This document shows, piece after piece, positions 26,334 to 35,453 of a DNA stretch of 60,530 nucleotides. Source of the DNA: Bacteroidota bacterium (GTDB taxonomy: Bacteria > Bacteroidota > Bacteroidia > Chitinophagales > Chitinophagaceae); assembly GCA_013285855.1 (NCBI GenBank), contig JABDGW010000007.1, forward strand, positions 1-60,530, read 5' to 3'. Within the stretch, counting starts at the first letter, position 1, and the number at the start of each line of letters is the position of its first letter. The notes below the pieces were generated by a model, which was given only the letters and a program-made list of their open reading frames with translations, made no database searches and was not told the DNA's origin. The translations under genes were made by a program, and so were the position numbers.

Positions 26334-27320
26334 ATGAAACAACTCTTTGCATATTTGTTTATTCTTTTGTGTTCAATTACAATAAAAACAACTGCACAGT
26401 TTCGCATAGTTGGCTATTTAAATACATGGGATGATTTTCCGAACAATGCAGCCAATCTTGATTACACAAAGATCACCCACTTAAATATTGCTTTCGCTAA
26501 TCCTGACGCTGATGGAAACCTTACAACATTTCCAGGTTTATCAATTGTTGTAAATAATGCACATGCTTCCAATGTAAAAGTATTAATGTCAATGGGCGGC
26601 GCTGATCTTGGCGGAACAAAGAATAACTGGAAGAATTTAACGCAGCCCCAAAATGTACAGACATTTTGCAAGAAATTGCTTGCTTATGTACAGGCAAATA
26701 ATTTAGACGGTCTCGATGTGGACCTTGAAGGAAATATTATCGGCAAAAATTATGGTGGCTTTATTCAAAAACTATCAACAGTATTAAAGCCAAAAAATAA
26801 ACTGGTAACCGCGGCTGTTGCAACATGGTTTGCTGATCAAATTCCTTCTTCCACATTTGCTTATTTTGATTTTGCAAATATTATGAGCTATGATTCAACC
26901 GGCCCCTGGGCGCCAAACCATCCCGGCCAGCATTCATCTTATTCTATGGCTGTAAACGATCTGAATTTTTGGGCCGCTAAAGGATTGCCTGTAAATAAAA
27001 CAGGACTTGGTGTTCCTTTTTATGGCTGGGGTTTTTATAACAAATTCTCACAGAATGAATATGCTTACGGGGATTTGATAACGCAATATCCCGGTGCACA
27101 AAATGAAGACCAGGTTGCAGATACAATTTACTATAATGGCATTGCTACTATAAAGAAAAAAACAAAGCTCGCTATAAGAAAGGCCAGCGGAATAATGATC
27201 TGGCAGCTTACAGAAGATGCACAAGGAAAAAAATCTTTACTGAATGCAATTAATTCAATAATAAATACACCTGTCATAACAGAAAAGCAACAAATTCCTA
27301 TACCGGAGGCATTGCAATAA
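26334..27320 (+). CDS. Secreted GH18 glycosidase
   Basis: 328 aa from ATG 26334, which places a signal peptide (MKQLFAYLFILLCSITIKTTAQ without the last residues) at the start; the longer frame from 26238 adds an implausible extension. The TIM-barrel catalytic motif DGLDVDLE ends in Glu132, the acid/base; preceding SMGG and later NIMSYDSTG and FYGWGFYN match chitinase-like GH18. No carbohydrate-binding or sorting domain is visible, so it is a single-domain enzyme of the cell envelope or medium. Confidence 0.9.
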   Translation: MKQLFAYLFILLCSITIKTTAQFRIVGYLNTWDDFPNNAANLDYTKITHLNIAFANPDADGNLTTFPGLSIVVNNAHASNVKVLMSMGGADLGGTKNNWKNLTQPQNVQTFCKKLLAYVQANNLDGLDVDLEGNIIGKNYGGFIQKLSTVLKPKNKLVTAAVATWFADQIPSSTFAYFDFANIMSYDSTGPWAPNHPGQHSSYSMAVNDLNFWAAKGLPVNKTGLGVPFYGWGFYNKFSQNEYAYGDLITQYPGAQNEDQVADTIYYNGIATIKKKTKLAIRKASGIMIWQLTEDAQGKKSLLNAINSIINTPVITEKQQIPIPEALQ

Positions 27321-27386
27321 CCTGCTTATTTTAAGTTTTTATAAATAATTAAAACATTGGCAGGATTTTTTTTAAATAAATAGCCC

Positions 27387-29963
27387 ATGAACAGATTCCA
27401 TTTCTCTTTTATACTGGTTTTTTTAATTTTAATCTCTGCTGTTCACTTCAGTTTTGCACAGGCAGTTAATACTGATACAGCAAATAAATTCAAAACATTA
27501 GCAGCAGGCGAGCAATATAAATCTTCAGGCTGGCATGAATGGTTATGGGGAAGCAATTACCGTAATATTTGGGCAACTCCCATAACTGTTAAAGTATTAT
27601 TGTTAGATACTGCAAATGGCGGATTAAAGCCTGTTGAAACCGGCGGAGGTAATGAAACCAAAACCTTGCATCTTGTTAATTCGCAGGAAAAAGAATATTC
27701 CATACGTTCGGTAAATAAAACACTTGGTAAAGTTCTGCCTGCCGCATTACAAAAAACATTTATAGAGCATAAGGTTAACGATGAAGTATCAATGTCTAAC
27801 CCTTATGCCGCAGCAACCATACCTTATATGGCAGATAAGGCAGGAGTATATCATAGTAATCTAAGTTATGTGTATGTGCCAAAACAAAAGGCATTAGATA
27901 AATACAATGATGTTTACGGAAATGATTTTTACACGCTTGAACAACGAATTCATGGCAATTGGAAAGAAGCTGACAACCTTGGAAATTTTGAGAATTATAT
28001 TGAAACCCTAAAAATGATTGATACTTTAAATTCATGTAATAGCTGTGTAATAGATCAAAAAACATTTATACGTGCACGGCTGTTTGACATGTTTATAAAC
28101 GACTGGGACAGGCATGAAGGTCAATGGAGCTGGGGAGAAATAAAAACAGGCGATAAAGTTACCTTTATCCCTGTACCTAAAGACCGGGACCAGGTATATT
28201 CAACACACAACGGCTTATTATTAAATCTGGGATTAAAGGCAGGCGGTTTAAATTACATGCAGCCGTTTGATAACAATATCAAAAATGTAAAAAATTTCAA
28301 CTACGAAGAAAGGAACCTTGATCGTCGTTTGATAAATGAAGCAACCCTGAGCGACTGGCAATCTATAGCGTTGGATCTGCAACAGAGTTTAACAGATGAG
28401 GTAATAGAAAAATCAATACAAAATTTACCTGCAGAAATTTACCCGCTTATTGGTAAAAACACAATTGAAAAATTAAAAGCAAGGCGCAGCCATCTTGTTG
28501 AGTGGGCAACTGAATATTATAATTTTATTTCAAAAGAAGTTGAAATTCCGGGCTCATACTTAAATGAAGAATTTGATGTGACCCGGATAAATAACGGTGA
28601 AACAAGTGTAAAGGTTTTTGGTTTAAATAGCCAGGGAATAAAAAAAGATACTGCTTTTTACACAAGAATTTTCAAACCTTCTGAAACAAAAGAAATACGG
28701 CTTTTTGGTATAACAGGAAATGACAAATATGTGATTGAAGGCAATAACAGTAATGCTATTAAACTAAAAATTATTGGAGGTATAAATAAAGATTCGGTTA
28801 TTAATAATTCACCAAACAATAATAAGATTGTTGTTTATGGCAATACAGTTGACAGTATTCAAACCGGCGCACAAACGCAATTGAAAATTAATAAGGCTTC
28901 AATGTTTCATTGGTACAGCTATAAGTGGTTCACAAGTGATAAAAAAGGTTTTGTACCGTCTGTATTTTATTCTAATGAAGACAAGCTATATGTGGGTCTT
29001 GGTTACAGGATAAAACACTTTGCGTGGGGGAAAGAGCCTTACGCATCAAACCAGCTCATTAATTATCATTATTCGTTAATGGACAAATCTTACAGCATTA
29101 CTTACAGAGCACTTTTTCCAAATCTTGTTGCACACTCAGACTTTATAATACTGGCCAACTATGACAATATACGTTGGGTTCATTTTTTTGGGGTTGGAAA
29201 TGAAACACATTTTGACCCTGCCTATAACGCGCAATATTATACTATGCGTACCAGGCAATGGATTGTGCAACCCGGCTTTATAAAAACTTTTGGCAAGAGC
29301 ACTTTAAATGTATATGGTTTTGCAAACGGCCTGGAAATTATTAATGACTCATCCAAATTTTTAAATAAAACATATCAACCTGCTAAATCTTATTATGACT
29401 GGAAAACTTTTGCGGGCGCAGGCATCAGCTATAGCTTTCAATATTTAAATGATGCAATTGTACCAACAAAAGGAGTTTATTTTAATGCAACAGCATCAGG
29501 CGCACATAATATTAAAACTGGTTCCAGCTACTACTTTAATTATGCAGGAACAGTGCATTTTTATGTTCCTTTAATTTCAAAATTTTCTTTAAACATTCGT
29601 ACAGGCGCACAAACTGTAACAGGCAATCCGGAATTTTATCAATTAGCATCTATTGGAGGAACATTATTAAGAGGTTTTAAGCGTGACAGGTTTTGGGGAA
29701 AGACCGCAGTTTATAATACAAATGATCTTCGTTTTATCAGTCCTGTGCACAGTTATCTTTTTAATGGCAAAGCCGGCCTGCAGGTATTTTTTGATGATGG
29801 CCGCGTATGGATTCCCGGTGAAAAATCTGACTTATGGCATACTGCTTATGGTGCAGGTTTTATTCTTGCTCCGTTTGATTTTTTATACGCTGATTTTAAT
29901 TATGGACGTTCGCAAAATGAAAGTTCTATACAAGTGCGCATAACCTATTTTTCCAAAAGATAG
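27387..29963 (+). CDS. Secreted kinase-like domain fused to a BamA/surface-antigen beta-barrel
   Basis: 858 aa. Signal peptide (1-25), an N-terminal globular region (30-400) and a C-terminal 16-stranded-type barrel (about 545-858; LLRGFKRDRFWG, YLFNGKAGLQVFFDDGRVW). In the globular part, NDWDRHEGQWSW (239-250; Asp241, His243, Gln246) followed 18 residues later by FIPVPKDRDQVY (Asp266, Asp268) is laid out like the catalytic loop and metal-binding Asp of atypical kinases such as FAM20/HipA. Lys/Arg at YSIRSVNK (104-111) may be the ATP-contact strand. I recall related proteins carrying a metallophosphatase domain ahead of this region; here it is absent. The barrel call is firm; the kinase reading is inference. 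Confidence 0.8.
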   Translation: MNRFHFSFILVFLILISAVHFSFAQAVNTDTANKFKTLAAGEQYKSSGWHEWLWGSNYRNIWATPITVKVLLLDTANGGLKPVETGGGNETKTLHLVNSQEKEYSIRSVNKTLGKVLPAALQKTFIEHKVNDEVSMSNPYAAATIPYMADKAGVYHSNLSYVYVPKQKALDKYNDVYGNDFYTLEQRIHGNWKEADNLGNFENYIETLKMIDTLNSCNSCVIDQKTFIRARLFDMFINDWDRHEGQWSWGEIKTGDKVTFIPVPKDRDQVYSTHNGLLLNLGLKAGGLNYMQPFDNNIKNVKNFNYEERNLDRRLINEATLSDWQSIALDLQQSLTDEVIEKSIQNLPAEIYPLIGKNTIEKLKARRSHLVEWATEYYNFISKEVEIPGSYLNEEFDVTRINNGETSVKVFGLNSQGIKKDTAFYTRIFKPSETKEIRLFGITGNDKYVIEGNNSNAIKLKIIGGINKDSVINNSPNNNKIVVYGNTVDSIQTGAQTQLKINKASMFHWYSYKWFTSDKKGFVPSVFYSNEDKLYVGLGYRIKHFAWGKEPYASNQLINYHYSLMDKSYSITYRALFPNLVAHSDFIILANYDNIRWVHFFGVGNETHFDPAYNAQYYTMRTRQWIVQPGFIKTFGKSTLNVYGFANGLEIINDSSKFLNKTYQPAKSYYDWKTFAGAGISYSFQYLNDAIVPTKGVYFNATASGAHNIKTGSSYYFNYAGTVHFYVPLISKFSLNIRTGAQTVTGNPEFYQLASIGGTLLRGFKRDRFWGKTAVYNTNDLRFISPVHSYLFNGKAGLQVFFDDGRVWIPGEKSDLWHTAYGAGFILAPFDFLYADFNYGRSQNESSIQVRITYFSKR

Positions 29964-29981
29964 TTTGCATAACTTTAGTAA

Positions 29982-30409
29982 ATGGCATACATAAAAAATG
30001 CAGAGATGAGATGGAGCGATCTTGATCCTAATTTTCATTTGCGCCATTCTGTATATTATGATTTTGGCGCTTATTGCCGTATTTGTTTTTTGTTTGATAA
30101 TGGCGTTACAGATAAACTGATGAAGGAACTTGAGATAGGGCCGATATTATTCAGGGAAGAATGTGTTTTTAAAAGAGAATAATTTTTGCTGATAAAATAA
30201 GCATTACACTTAAACTAAAATCGGTGTCACGCGATTTCAGAAAATTTTCAATGCTTCATGAAATTTATAAAAATAATGAACTGGCTGCGTTGCTTACAAT
30301 TGACGCTGCCTGGATGAATACAATCCTGCGTAAAATAGTTGTGCCGCCAGCAATCATCATTAATTCATTAAATGCGTTAGAAAAAACAGGCGATTTTAAA
30401 TTAACCTGA
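29982..30409 (+). pseudogene. Acyl-CoA thioesterase (hotdog) gene with one frameshift
   Basis: Two frames that join: 29982-30182 encodes MRWSDLDPNFHLRHSVYYD-type hotdog sequence up to FKRE-stop, and the continuation, IIFADKISITLKLKSVSRDF, lies in another frame through to TGDFKLT-stop at 30409. One base lost near 30177-30180 (AGAGAATAATTTTT) accounts for the break. The reconstructed product is a 4HBT thioesterase of about 140 aa. Its 3' end overlaps cheB on the other strand by 9 bp. A sequencing error is the main alternative. Confidence 0.8.
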
Positions 30410-30991
30410 TGGCTGCAACAATTTTGAAATGAATAATGCGATATCATTCCCGCTTAAAATTTTATCAGGCTGCATTATTTCAAGCGCTTGCTGCGGCATA
30501 TAACCCACATCAGCAGATTCCGGATCCTGAACAATTGCAAAACCACCACACTGCTGTATTTTACGTATTCCTTCTGCACCGTCGGCATTGGCGCCGGATA
30601 ATAAAACTGCAATTGCAGATTTGCCAAAAACTTCTGCAACAGATTCAAAACATACATCAATACTTGGCCTGCTATGATGAACTTTTTCGGATAAATCCAG
30701 TGAAAACATTTTTTCATTTTCTATTAAAACATGATAATCTGCAGGCGCTATATAAATAATACCGGAGATAATCTCTTCTTTATCTTCTATTTCTTTTACA
30801 GGAAGATCAGTACGTGCCGAAAGCAAATTGCGAAATATGGATTCTCCATCATTTTTTCGATGTACAATAATAAAAACTGAGATATTGGTAGTAACCGGCA
30901 ATGCAGTTACAATTTTTAATATTACTTCAAGGCTGCCTGCAGAACCGCCAATAGCAAGCATTTTATATTTTATTACTGAATCTTGCGCCAT
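30401..30991 (-). CDS. CheB-type protein-glutamate methylesterase, no receiver
   Basis: 196 aa. A stand-alone CheB catalytic domain with IGGSAGS (Ser17), VHR (His44) and LSGANADGAEG (Asp137), the full triad. It lacks the N-terminal receiver of chemotaxis CheB. It overlaps the CheR gene by 19 bp and lies behind a single-domain receiver, so the three form one operon. No methyl-accepting protein, CheA or CheW is in the window, so the substrate may be a non-chemotactic signalling protein. Confidence 0.92.
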   Translation of the reverse strand: MAQDSVIKYKMLAIGGSAGSLEVILKIVTALPVTTNISVFIIVHRKNDGESIFRNLLSARTDLPVKEIEDKEEIISGIIYIAPADYHVLIENEKMFSLDLSEKVHHSRPSIDVCFESVAEVFGKSAIAVLLSGANADGAEGIRKIQQCGGFAIVQDPESADVGYMPQQALEIMQPDKILSGNDIALFISKLLQPSG

Positions 30992-31794
30992 ATTTTTTCA
31001 TTCTGTATTTGTGCAAATTTTTTTGCTACAGGCGAAAAACGCAAATTTTCTTTAGAGCCAAGTACAAGGAAACCTAATTTTTCAAGGCTGTCATCAAAAA
31101 GATGAAACACTTTATCCTGTAAAATCTTATCAAAATAAATAAGCACATTGCGGCAAAATATTAATTGAAATTCATTAAAAGACCTGTCTGAAACAAGATT
31201 ATGCATGGCTGCGATCATTTTTTGTTTTAATCGCTGATTAAATTTTGCCCAGCCATATTGCGCTGTATAAAAAGAAGAAAAATCTTTTTTACCACCTGAA
31301 GCAATGTAGTTTTCTGAATATTGTTGCATCCTGTTCATCGGAAAAATTCCTTTTTGAATATTTTCAATTACTGAAGGATTTAAATCAGTAGCATATATAA
31401 GAGATTTATTCAGCAGGTTTGCCTCATCAAGCATCATTGCCATTGAATATACTTCCTCGCCAGAAGCACAGCCTGCATGCCAGATGCGTATGAACGGATG
31501 TGTTGCAAGCACGGGTAAAACTTCTTTTCTTATAATTTTAAATACTGCAGGATCCCGAAACATTTCGGTTACATTTACAGTAAGGCTTTCTATGATATGA
31601 GTAAGATAATTTTCATCATTTTTTACACGGTAAAACAACTCGGCAAAACCAGGTATTCTGTCTATCACTAACAGGCGGCCTATACGCCTTTTTAAAGAAG
31701 CTCTTGCATAATTCGTAAAATCGTAACCATAATGCTGTGCCAGCTCATTAATCAATAATTCAATCTCTTCATCTTTAATTAAAGTCTCTTCCAC
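30973..31794 (-). CDS. CheR-type protein methyltransferase
   Basis: 273 aa. The all-helical N-terminal domain (about 10-75; YARASLKRRIGRLL) is followed by the SAM-binding domain with WHAGCASGEEVYS, NVTEMFRDP and FCRNVLIYFD. It adds methyl groups to glutamates on receptor-like proteins. It overlaps the cheB gene by 19 bp and starts 6 bp after the receiver gene, in a tight operon. Confidence 0.94.
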   Translation of the reverse strand: MEETLIKDEEIELLINELAQHYGYDFTNYARASLKRRIGRLLVIDRIPGFAELFYRVKNDENYLTHIIESLTVNVTEMFRDPAVFKIIRKEVLPVLATHPFIRIWHAGCASGEEVYSMAMMLDEANLLNKSLIYATDLNPSVIENIQKGIFPMNRMQQYSENYIASGGKKDFSSFYTAQYGWAKFNQRLKQKMIAAMHNLVSDRSFNEFQLIFCRNVLIYFDKILQDKVFHLFDDSLEKLGFLVLGSKENLRFSPVAKKFAQIQNEKIWRKIQ

Positions 31795-31800
31795 TAAAAA

Positions 31801-32166
31801 TTATTTTAAATATTCTTCTAAAATTTTAAGAAGCAAATCCACGTCAACCGGTTTAGCAACATAATCATCAGCGCCAGCTTCTATGCATTTTTCGCGGTCG
31901 CCCTGCATGGCATGGGCTGTTACTGCAATTACAGGTAAATGTTTATATGCTGGTGTTGATTTAAACATGGGAATTGCATCGTAGCCATCCATGCCGGGCA
32001 TCATTATATCTAAAAGAATAATGCCAATTTCTTTTCCAGATTCTAATATGGCAAAAGCTTCAACCATATTATTGGCAGTAAAAGCTGTATATCCTTTTGC
32101 TTTAAGCACTGCAGATAAGGCAAAAGTATTGCGGGAATCATCATCAATGATAAGAATGGATTTCAA
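31801..32166 (-). CDS. Single-domain response regulator
   Basis: 121 aa CheY-like receiver. Acidic pair DDD (8-10), phosphoacceptor Asp53 (LLDIMMPGMDG), Thr in VTAHAMQGD and Lys in YVAKPVD are all present. There is no output domain. It leads the REC-CheR-CheB operon, so it may be the phosphorylated switch controlling the methylation enzymes; it could be the target of hybrid kinases such as those at the left end. Confidence 0.94.
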   Translation of the reverse strand: MKSILIIDDDSRNTFALSAVLKAKGYTAFTANNMVEAFAILESGKEIGIILLDIMMPGMDGYDAIPMFKSTPAYKHLPVIAVTAHAMQGDREKCIEAGADDYVAKPVDVDLLLKILEEYLK

Positions 32167-32263
32167 TTGTTTAAATTTACCGGCTAAGATAAACTATCAT
32201 CAACGCATAAAAAATTGAGTAATTTTTAAACCATTCGCAATTCCAATAATCTAGATTTTAAAC

Positions 32264-32731
32264 ATGAAAAAAATTTTAATTGCCTGCTTCTGTATTCTTT
32301 TTTGCATAAGCTGCGCAAAAAAAACAGTTCCGTCAAAACCAAATTATTCCTTTGGAAATAATAACAGCAACAACACGGTTACCGATACAGCAACTACAAA
32401 TCCGGCTAATGCAGATTCAGTAAAAACTATATCTGCAAACACAGTAATGATTATTTCAGATGGATATGGAAGATTATTAACGCCGCAACAAAATCTGCCG
32501 CCAGATGCAGACATAAAATACAACAGCTTACAGTTATCAAAAGGTTTTACAACGCAACAGCGCGCAAACCTGCAGGCGCGTTATCATACAGTGCCGCCGC
32601 GTGTTATATATGTTCCGCAGCAATACAGTTTAAGCTCTTTAAAAGGCAATTATTATATCTATAAAAAGAAATTCTGGTATTGGAAAAAAACAGACGGGCT
32701 TTACTATCTTGATGAAAAATATTATTTGTAA
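32264..32731 (+). CDS. Lipoprotein of unknown function
   Basis: 155 aa. The signal ends in lipobox CISC (about 14-17; MKKILIACFCILFCISC), so it is lipidated. A Ser/Thr/Asn-rich linker (20-55) leads to a C-terminal domain with many Tyr and Lys (YYIYKKKFWYWKK, LYYLDEKYYL). No family is recognised. It has its own terminator palindrome at 32744-32769 and is divergent from the receiver gene. Confidence 0.75.
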   Translation: MKKILIACFCILFCISCAKKTVPSKPNYSFGNNNSNNTVTDTATTNPANADSVKTISANTVMIISDGYGRLLTPQQNLPPDADIKYNSLQLSKGFTTQQRANLQARYHTVPPRVIYVPQQYSLSSLKGNYYIYKKKFWYWKKTDGLYYLDEKYYL

Positions 32732-32743
32732 AAACTGCATAAA

Positions 32744-32769
32744 AAAGTCCCGAATTAATTCGGGACTTT
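32744..32769. terminator. Bidirectional terminator, 26-bp perfect palindrome
   Basis: Arms AAAGTCCCGAATT and AATTCGGGACTTT form a perfect 26-bp palindrome between the lipoprotein gene (plus) and a convergent gene (minus). Runs of A on the left and T on the right serve both strands. Confidence 0.85.
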
Positions 32770-32808
32770 ACAGTTGCAATTAACAGATAAGTTTACTGTT
32801 TGGTGAGT

Positions 32809-33258
32809 TTACTGCTTCCGGTTCATACAATCAAAAACTTTTACATCTCCTGATGGTTGAATTTTTAGTACAATACATTTACTGCTTACTATTACTTCTG
32901 CATAATAAATTATATCGCCATCACCATTAAAATACAATGTCGCATTTTCAATACTACAGCTTTTGTACATGTTTTTTATTTGTAAAACTGCGCTTGGAGG
33001 TAAATTTTCTGGAGGTATCTTTTTAAAAAATCCGGTCCAGTTGGTTGACTTACTTTTGAAAGCAGTTACAACAATTCCGTTGTAAACAAAAGTACTTTGC
33101 TGATAATCGTTTGCATTTACAATATCACATGTATTGGTTATTTTAAAGAGAACAAAAAGCGTATTCGCTATATGCGCGTCTATGCTGTCATCTTCTGCAA
33201 AAGCTGTATTGAAAATAAATCCTGTGCAGAAAATTATGGCCGTAATAATCTTTTTCAT
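32809..33258 (-). CDS. Small secreted protein, paralogue of the next gene
   Basis: 149 aa. Signal peptide ends NTAFAED (about residue 22). The mature domain has strands such as QSTFVYNGIVVTAFKSK and ATLYFNGDGDIIYYAEVIV and four cysteines (TNTCDIVN, KSCSIEN, SSKCIVL, FDCMNRK). It has the same length and similar layout to the gene at 33299-33748 (both have a central helix before a strand pair), suggesting a duplicated family; no Pfam-type domain is recognised. Spaced 40 bp after its paralogue. Confidence 0.7.
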   Translation of the reverse strand: MKKIITAIIFCTGFIFNTAFAEDDSIDAHIANTLFVLFKITNTCDIVNANDYQQSTFVYNGIVVTAFKSKSTNWTGFFKKIPPENLPPSAVLQIKNMYKSCSIENATLYFNGDGDIIYYAEVIVSSKCIVLKIQPSGDVKVFDCMNRKQ

Positions 33259-33298
33259 GTTTGATTTTGTTTTAATTGTAAACGCAAACGATACAATC

Positions 33299-33748
33299 TT
33301 ACTGAGGAATTTTTGAATAGATACTTGGTTTGCCTTTTACAGAAATACTTAATGCCAGGTTGTCTTTACCATTAATAACCTGAACATAATAAGATGTCTG
33401 GCCAGATGCAGTAATAAACATGGTTGGATTTAAAACTTTCCAGCCCGGGTATTTTTTGGCAATGTTTTCCATTGCATTTTCAGGCAAAGCTGATGCATCA
33501 ATACTAACAGCAAAGCAGATTAATGCATTTGTTTCCGGATTTACATAAGCGTTTACATTTGTTTTGTTTACTGTAAAATGTGCTTTTTTGTAAAGATCTG
33601 TGGTTTGCCATGCAGACTGGTCTACACTTTTTAAACCTGTTTTCAAATCACTCAAAAATTTTGCATTTGAATTTTTTCCGTCTGCAAATGCTGCCGACGT
33701 TAATGCAACCATTAATGTGGCTGCTACAAGAAATTGTTTCATTTTCAT
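33299..33748 (-). CDS. Small secreted protein
   Basis: 149 aa. Signal peptide MKMKQFLVAATLMVALTSAAFA fits a Sec signal (cut after AFA). The mature part has FTVNKTNVNAYVNPETNALI and FITASGQTSYYVQVI, strands of a compact alpha/beta fold reminiscent of PepSY-like folds, but this is only a resemblance. It is the first gene of a minus-strand pair and is divergent from the sigma factor across 247 bp that contain no other recognisable feature. Confidence 0.7.
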   Translation of the reverse strand: MKMKQFLVAATLMVALTSAAFADGKNSNAKFLSDLKTGLKSVDQSAWQTTDLYKKAHFTVNKTNVNAYVNPETNALICFAVSIDASALPENAMENIAKKYPGWKVLNPTMFITASGQTSYYVQVINGKDNLALSISVKGKPSIYSKIPQ

Positions 33749-33995
33749 AGATTTTAATAAATTAAAAAAATTGTTTTGTTTGATGGCAACCTTACGCTGC
33801 CTTGTTATGATATATTAATCGGGCACGCTATATTTAAGGAAACAATAGCAGGTAATTTTTATTAATGTTTATCTTTCGCATAATTAATATAGCCGGGAAA
33901 GAATTTTATAAATTGAAAAATTTCCAATTCTCACATTAAATGATGTTATATTAGTATAATAACATTATTTTACGGTACATTAAACCTCCTCTTCT

Positions 33996-34568
33996 TTGGA
34001 ACAAGACACTCAAATACTGCATGGGTTAAAAGCAGATTATGCAGAGCGCTGCCGCCAGGAAAAACAACTTTATGAGCGATATTTTTACTTTGTAGATGAA
34101 GGCTGCAAAAAATATAGCCTGAATTACGACGATAGCTTTAGTGCATACAGTGATGCGCTTTTATCGGCAATTCACAATATAATTAACGACCGCTTTGACG
34201 GGCGTTCTTCTCTTAAAACTTACCTCTACCAAATTTTTTCTAATAAATGTATTGACCTTGTGAGAAAAAATGCGACTAATAAACAACAGGTACATAAAAC
34301 AATGCCTGTTGCCGATACGCTGAACCAGTTGCCAGATAATGTAAAGAATGTAGTTGAAAAGCTTGTAACCAGTGAATTAAAAGCTAATATTAAAAAACAG
34401 CTTGAAAACATTGGGCAAAAGTGTAAAGAAGTTTTGGTGATGTTTGAAGATGGTTTAACAGATAAGGAAATTGCAGAACTTCTGGCATACAGCAATGCAG
34501 CCGTAGTTAAAACAACCCGGTTAAGATGCCTGGAAAAGCTTCGCGAAAAGATAACTGTAACTGGTTAA
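33996..34568 (+). CDS. Sigma-70 family (ECF-like) RNA polymerase sigma factor
   Basis: 190 aa from TTG 33996. Sigma region 2 spans about 20-95 (FDGRSSLKTYLYQIFSNKC is typical of region 2.3-2.4) and region 4 about 125-187 (ITE-type helix-turn-helix in GLTDKEIAELLAYSNAAVVK). It directs transcription of a regulon. It is the first gene of a cluster with a membrane TPR protein, a 71-aa membrane protein and a CHAT protease. No classical zinc-binding anti-sigma gene follows; the TPR protein is the likely anti-sigma. Confidence 0.9.
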   Translation: MEQDTQILHGLKADYAERCRQEKQLYERYFYFVDEGCKKYSLNYDDSFSAYSDALLSAIHNIINDRFDGRSSLKTYLYQIFSNKCIDLVRKNATNKQQVHKTMPVADTLNQLPDNVKNVVEKLVTSELKANIKKQLENIGQKCKEVLVMFEDGLTDKEIAELLAYSNAAVVKTTRLRCLEKLREKITVTG

Positions 34569-34667
34569 TTTTTCAGGATTCTAAGGCAGCATGAATGTTT
34601 ACAGTATCATGGTTGAGCACAGCGCTTCGGTTAATAAATAATAATTAGTCTAACCCAAATAAATTTT

Positions 34668-35411
34668 ATGCCTGACACATTGGAATATATAGAAGCATAC
34701 TTTCAGCAAACGCTGAACAATGAAGAACGAAAAGTATTTGAAACAAAATGCGCAACTGACGAAGCATTTGCAAAAGAAGTAGCATTTTATATTAGTACCC
34801 GCCAGGTTTTACGCGAAACATTATTAAACAACAAAACAGCAGAATGGCAAGCTGATACTATAAAGCAGGAAGAGGATATAACGCCTGTAATTTCTATACC
34901 TAAAAGAACAATCTTCAACAGGTATATAACTTATGCAGCAGCAGCCTGTTTATTGCTTTTTGCATCGGTATATTTATTTGAAGCGAATACATCGCCCAAA
35001 AAACTTGCAGCAAATTATATACAAACAAATTACAGCAACTTAAGCCAAACAATGGATGCTTCGCATGACAGTTTGCAAACAGGTATTGCAGCATATAATA
35101 ATAAAGATTATAGTAAGGCTTTGCAACTGTTTGAATGGGTAGAAAAAAATGATCCTGCAAACGGGGATGCTAAAAAATTCGCCGGACTTACATACCTTCA
35201 ACAACAGAATTACGATGAAGCTGTGCAACAATTTGATGAATTAGCTAACATGAAATTGTTTAGTAATCCCGGAGATTTTTTAAAAGCTGTAACTTTATTG
35301 GAAAGAAACCAACCTCGTGATAAAGAAGAAGCCAAAAAATTATTCCAAAAAGTAGTAACCGAAAAAGAAGAAGGCAGTGAAAAAGCTGAAGAATGGTTGA
35401 AAAAATTGTAG
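34668..35411 (+). CDS. Single-pass membrane TPR protein, possible anti-sigma factor
   Basis: 247 aa. The N-terminal ~80 residues are cytoplasmic and charged (YIEAYFQQTLNNEERKVFE, like other anti-sigma N-terminal helices), one helix at 86-104 (ITYAAAACLLLFASVYLF), then a periplasmic part with tetratricopeptide repeats (about 134-240; GIAAYNNKDYSKALQLFEWV, QQNYDEAVQQFD). It lies 99 bp after the sigma factor. Its topology is that of a membrane anti-sigma with an extracytoplasmic TPR sensor; this role is inferred from order and layout. Confidence 0.8.
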   Translation: MPDTLEYIEAYFQQTLNNEERKVFETKCATDEAFAKEVAFYISTRQVLRETLLNNKTAEWQADTIKQEEDITPVISIPKRTIFNRYITYAAAACLLLFASVYLFEANTSPKKLAANYIQTNYSNLSQTMDASHDSLQTGIAAYNNKDYSKALQLFEWVEKNDPANGDAKKFAGLTYLQQQNYDEAVQQFDELANMKLFSNPGDFLKAVTLLERNQPRDKEEAKKLFQKVVTEKEEGSEKAEEWLKKL

Positions 35412-35453
35412 GAATTTTAAATCAAAAATACATTCACCATTAAAAACACCTTT

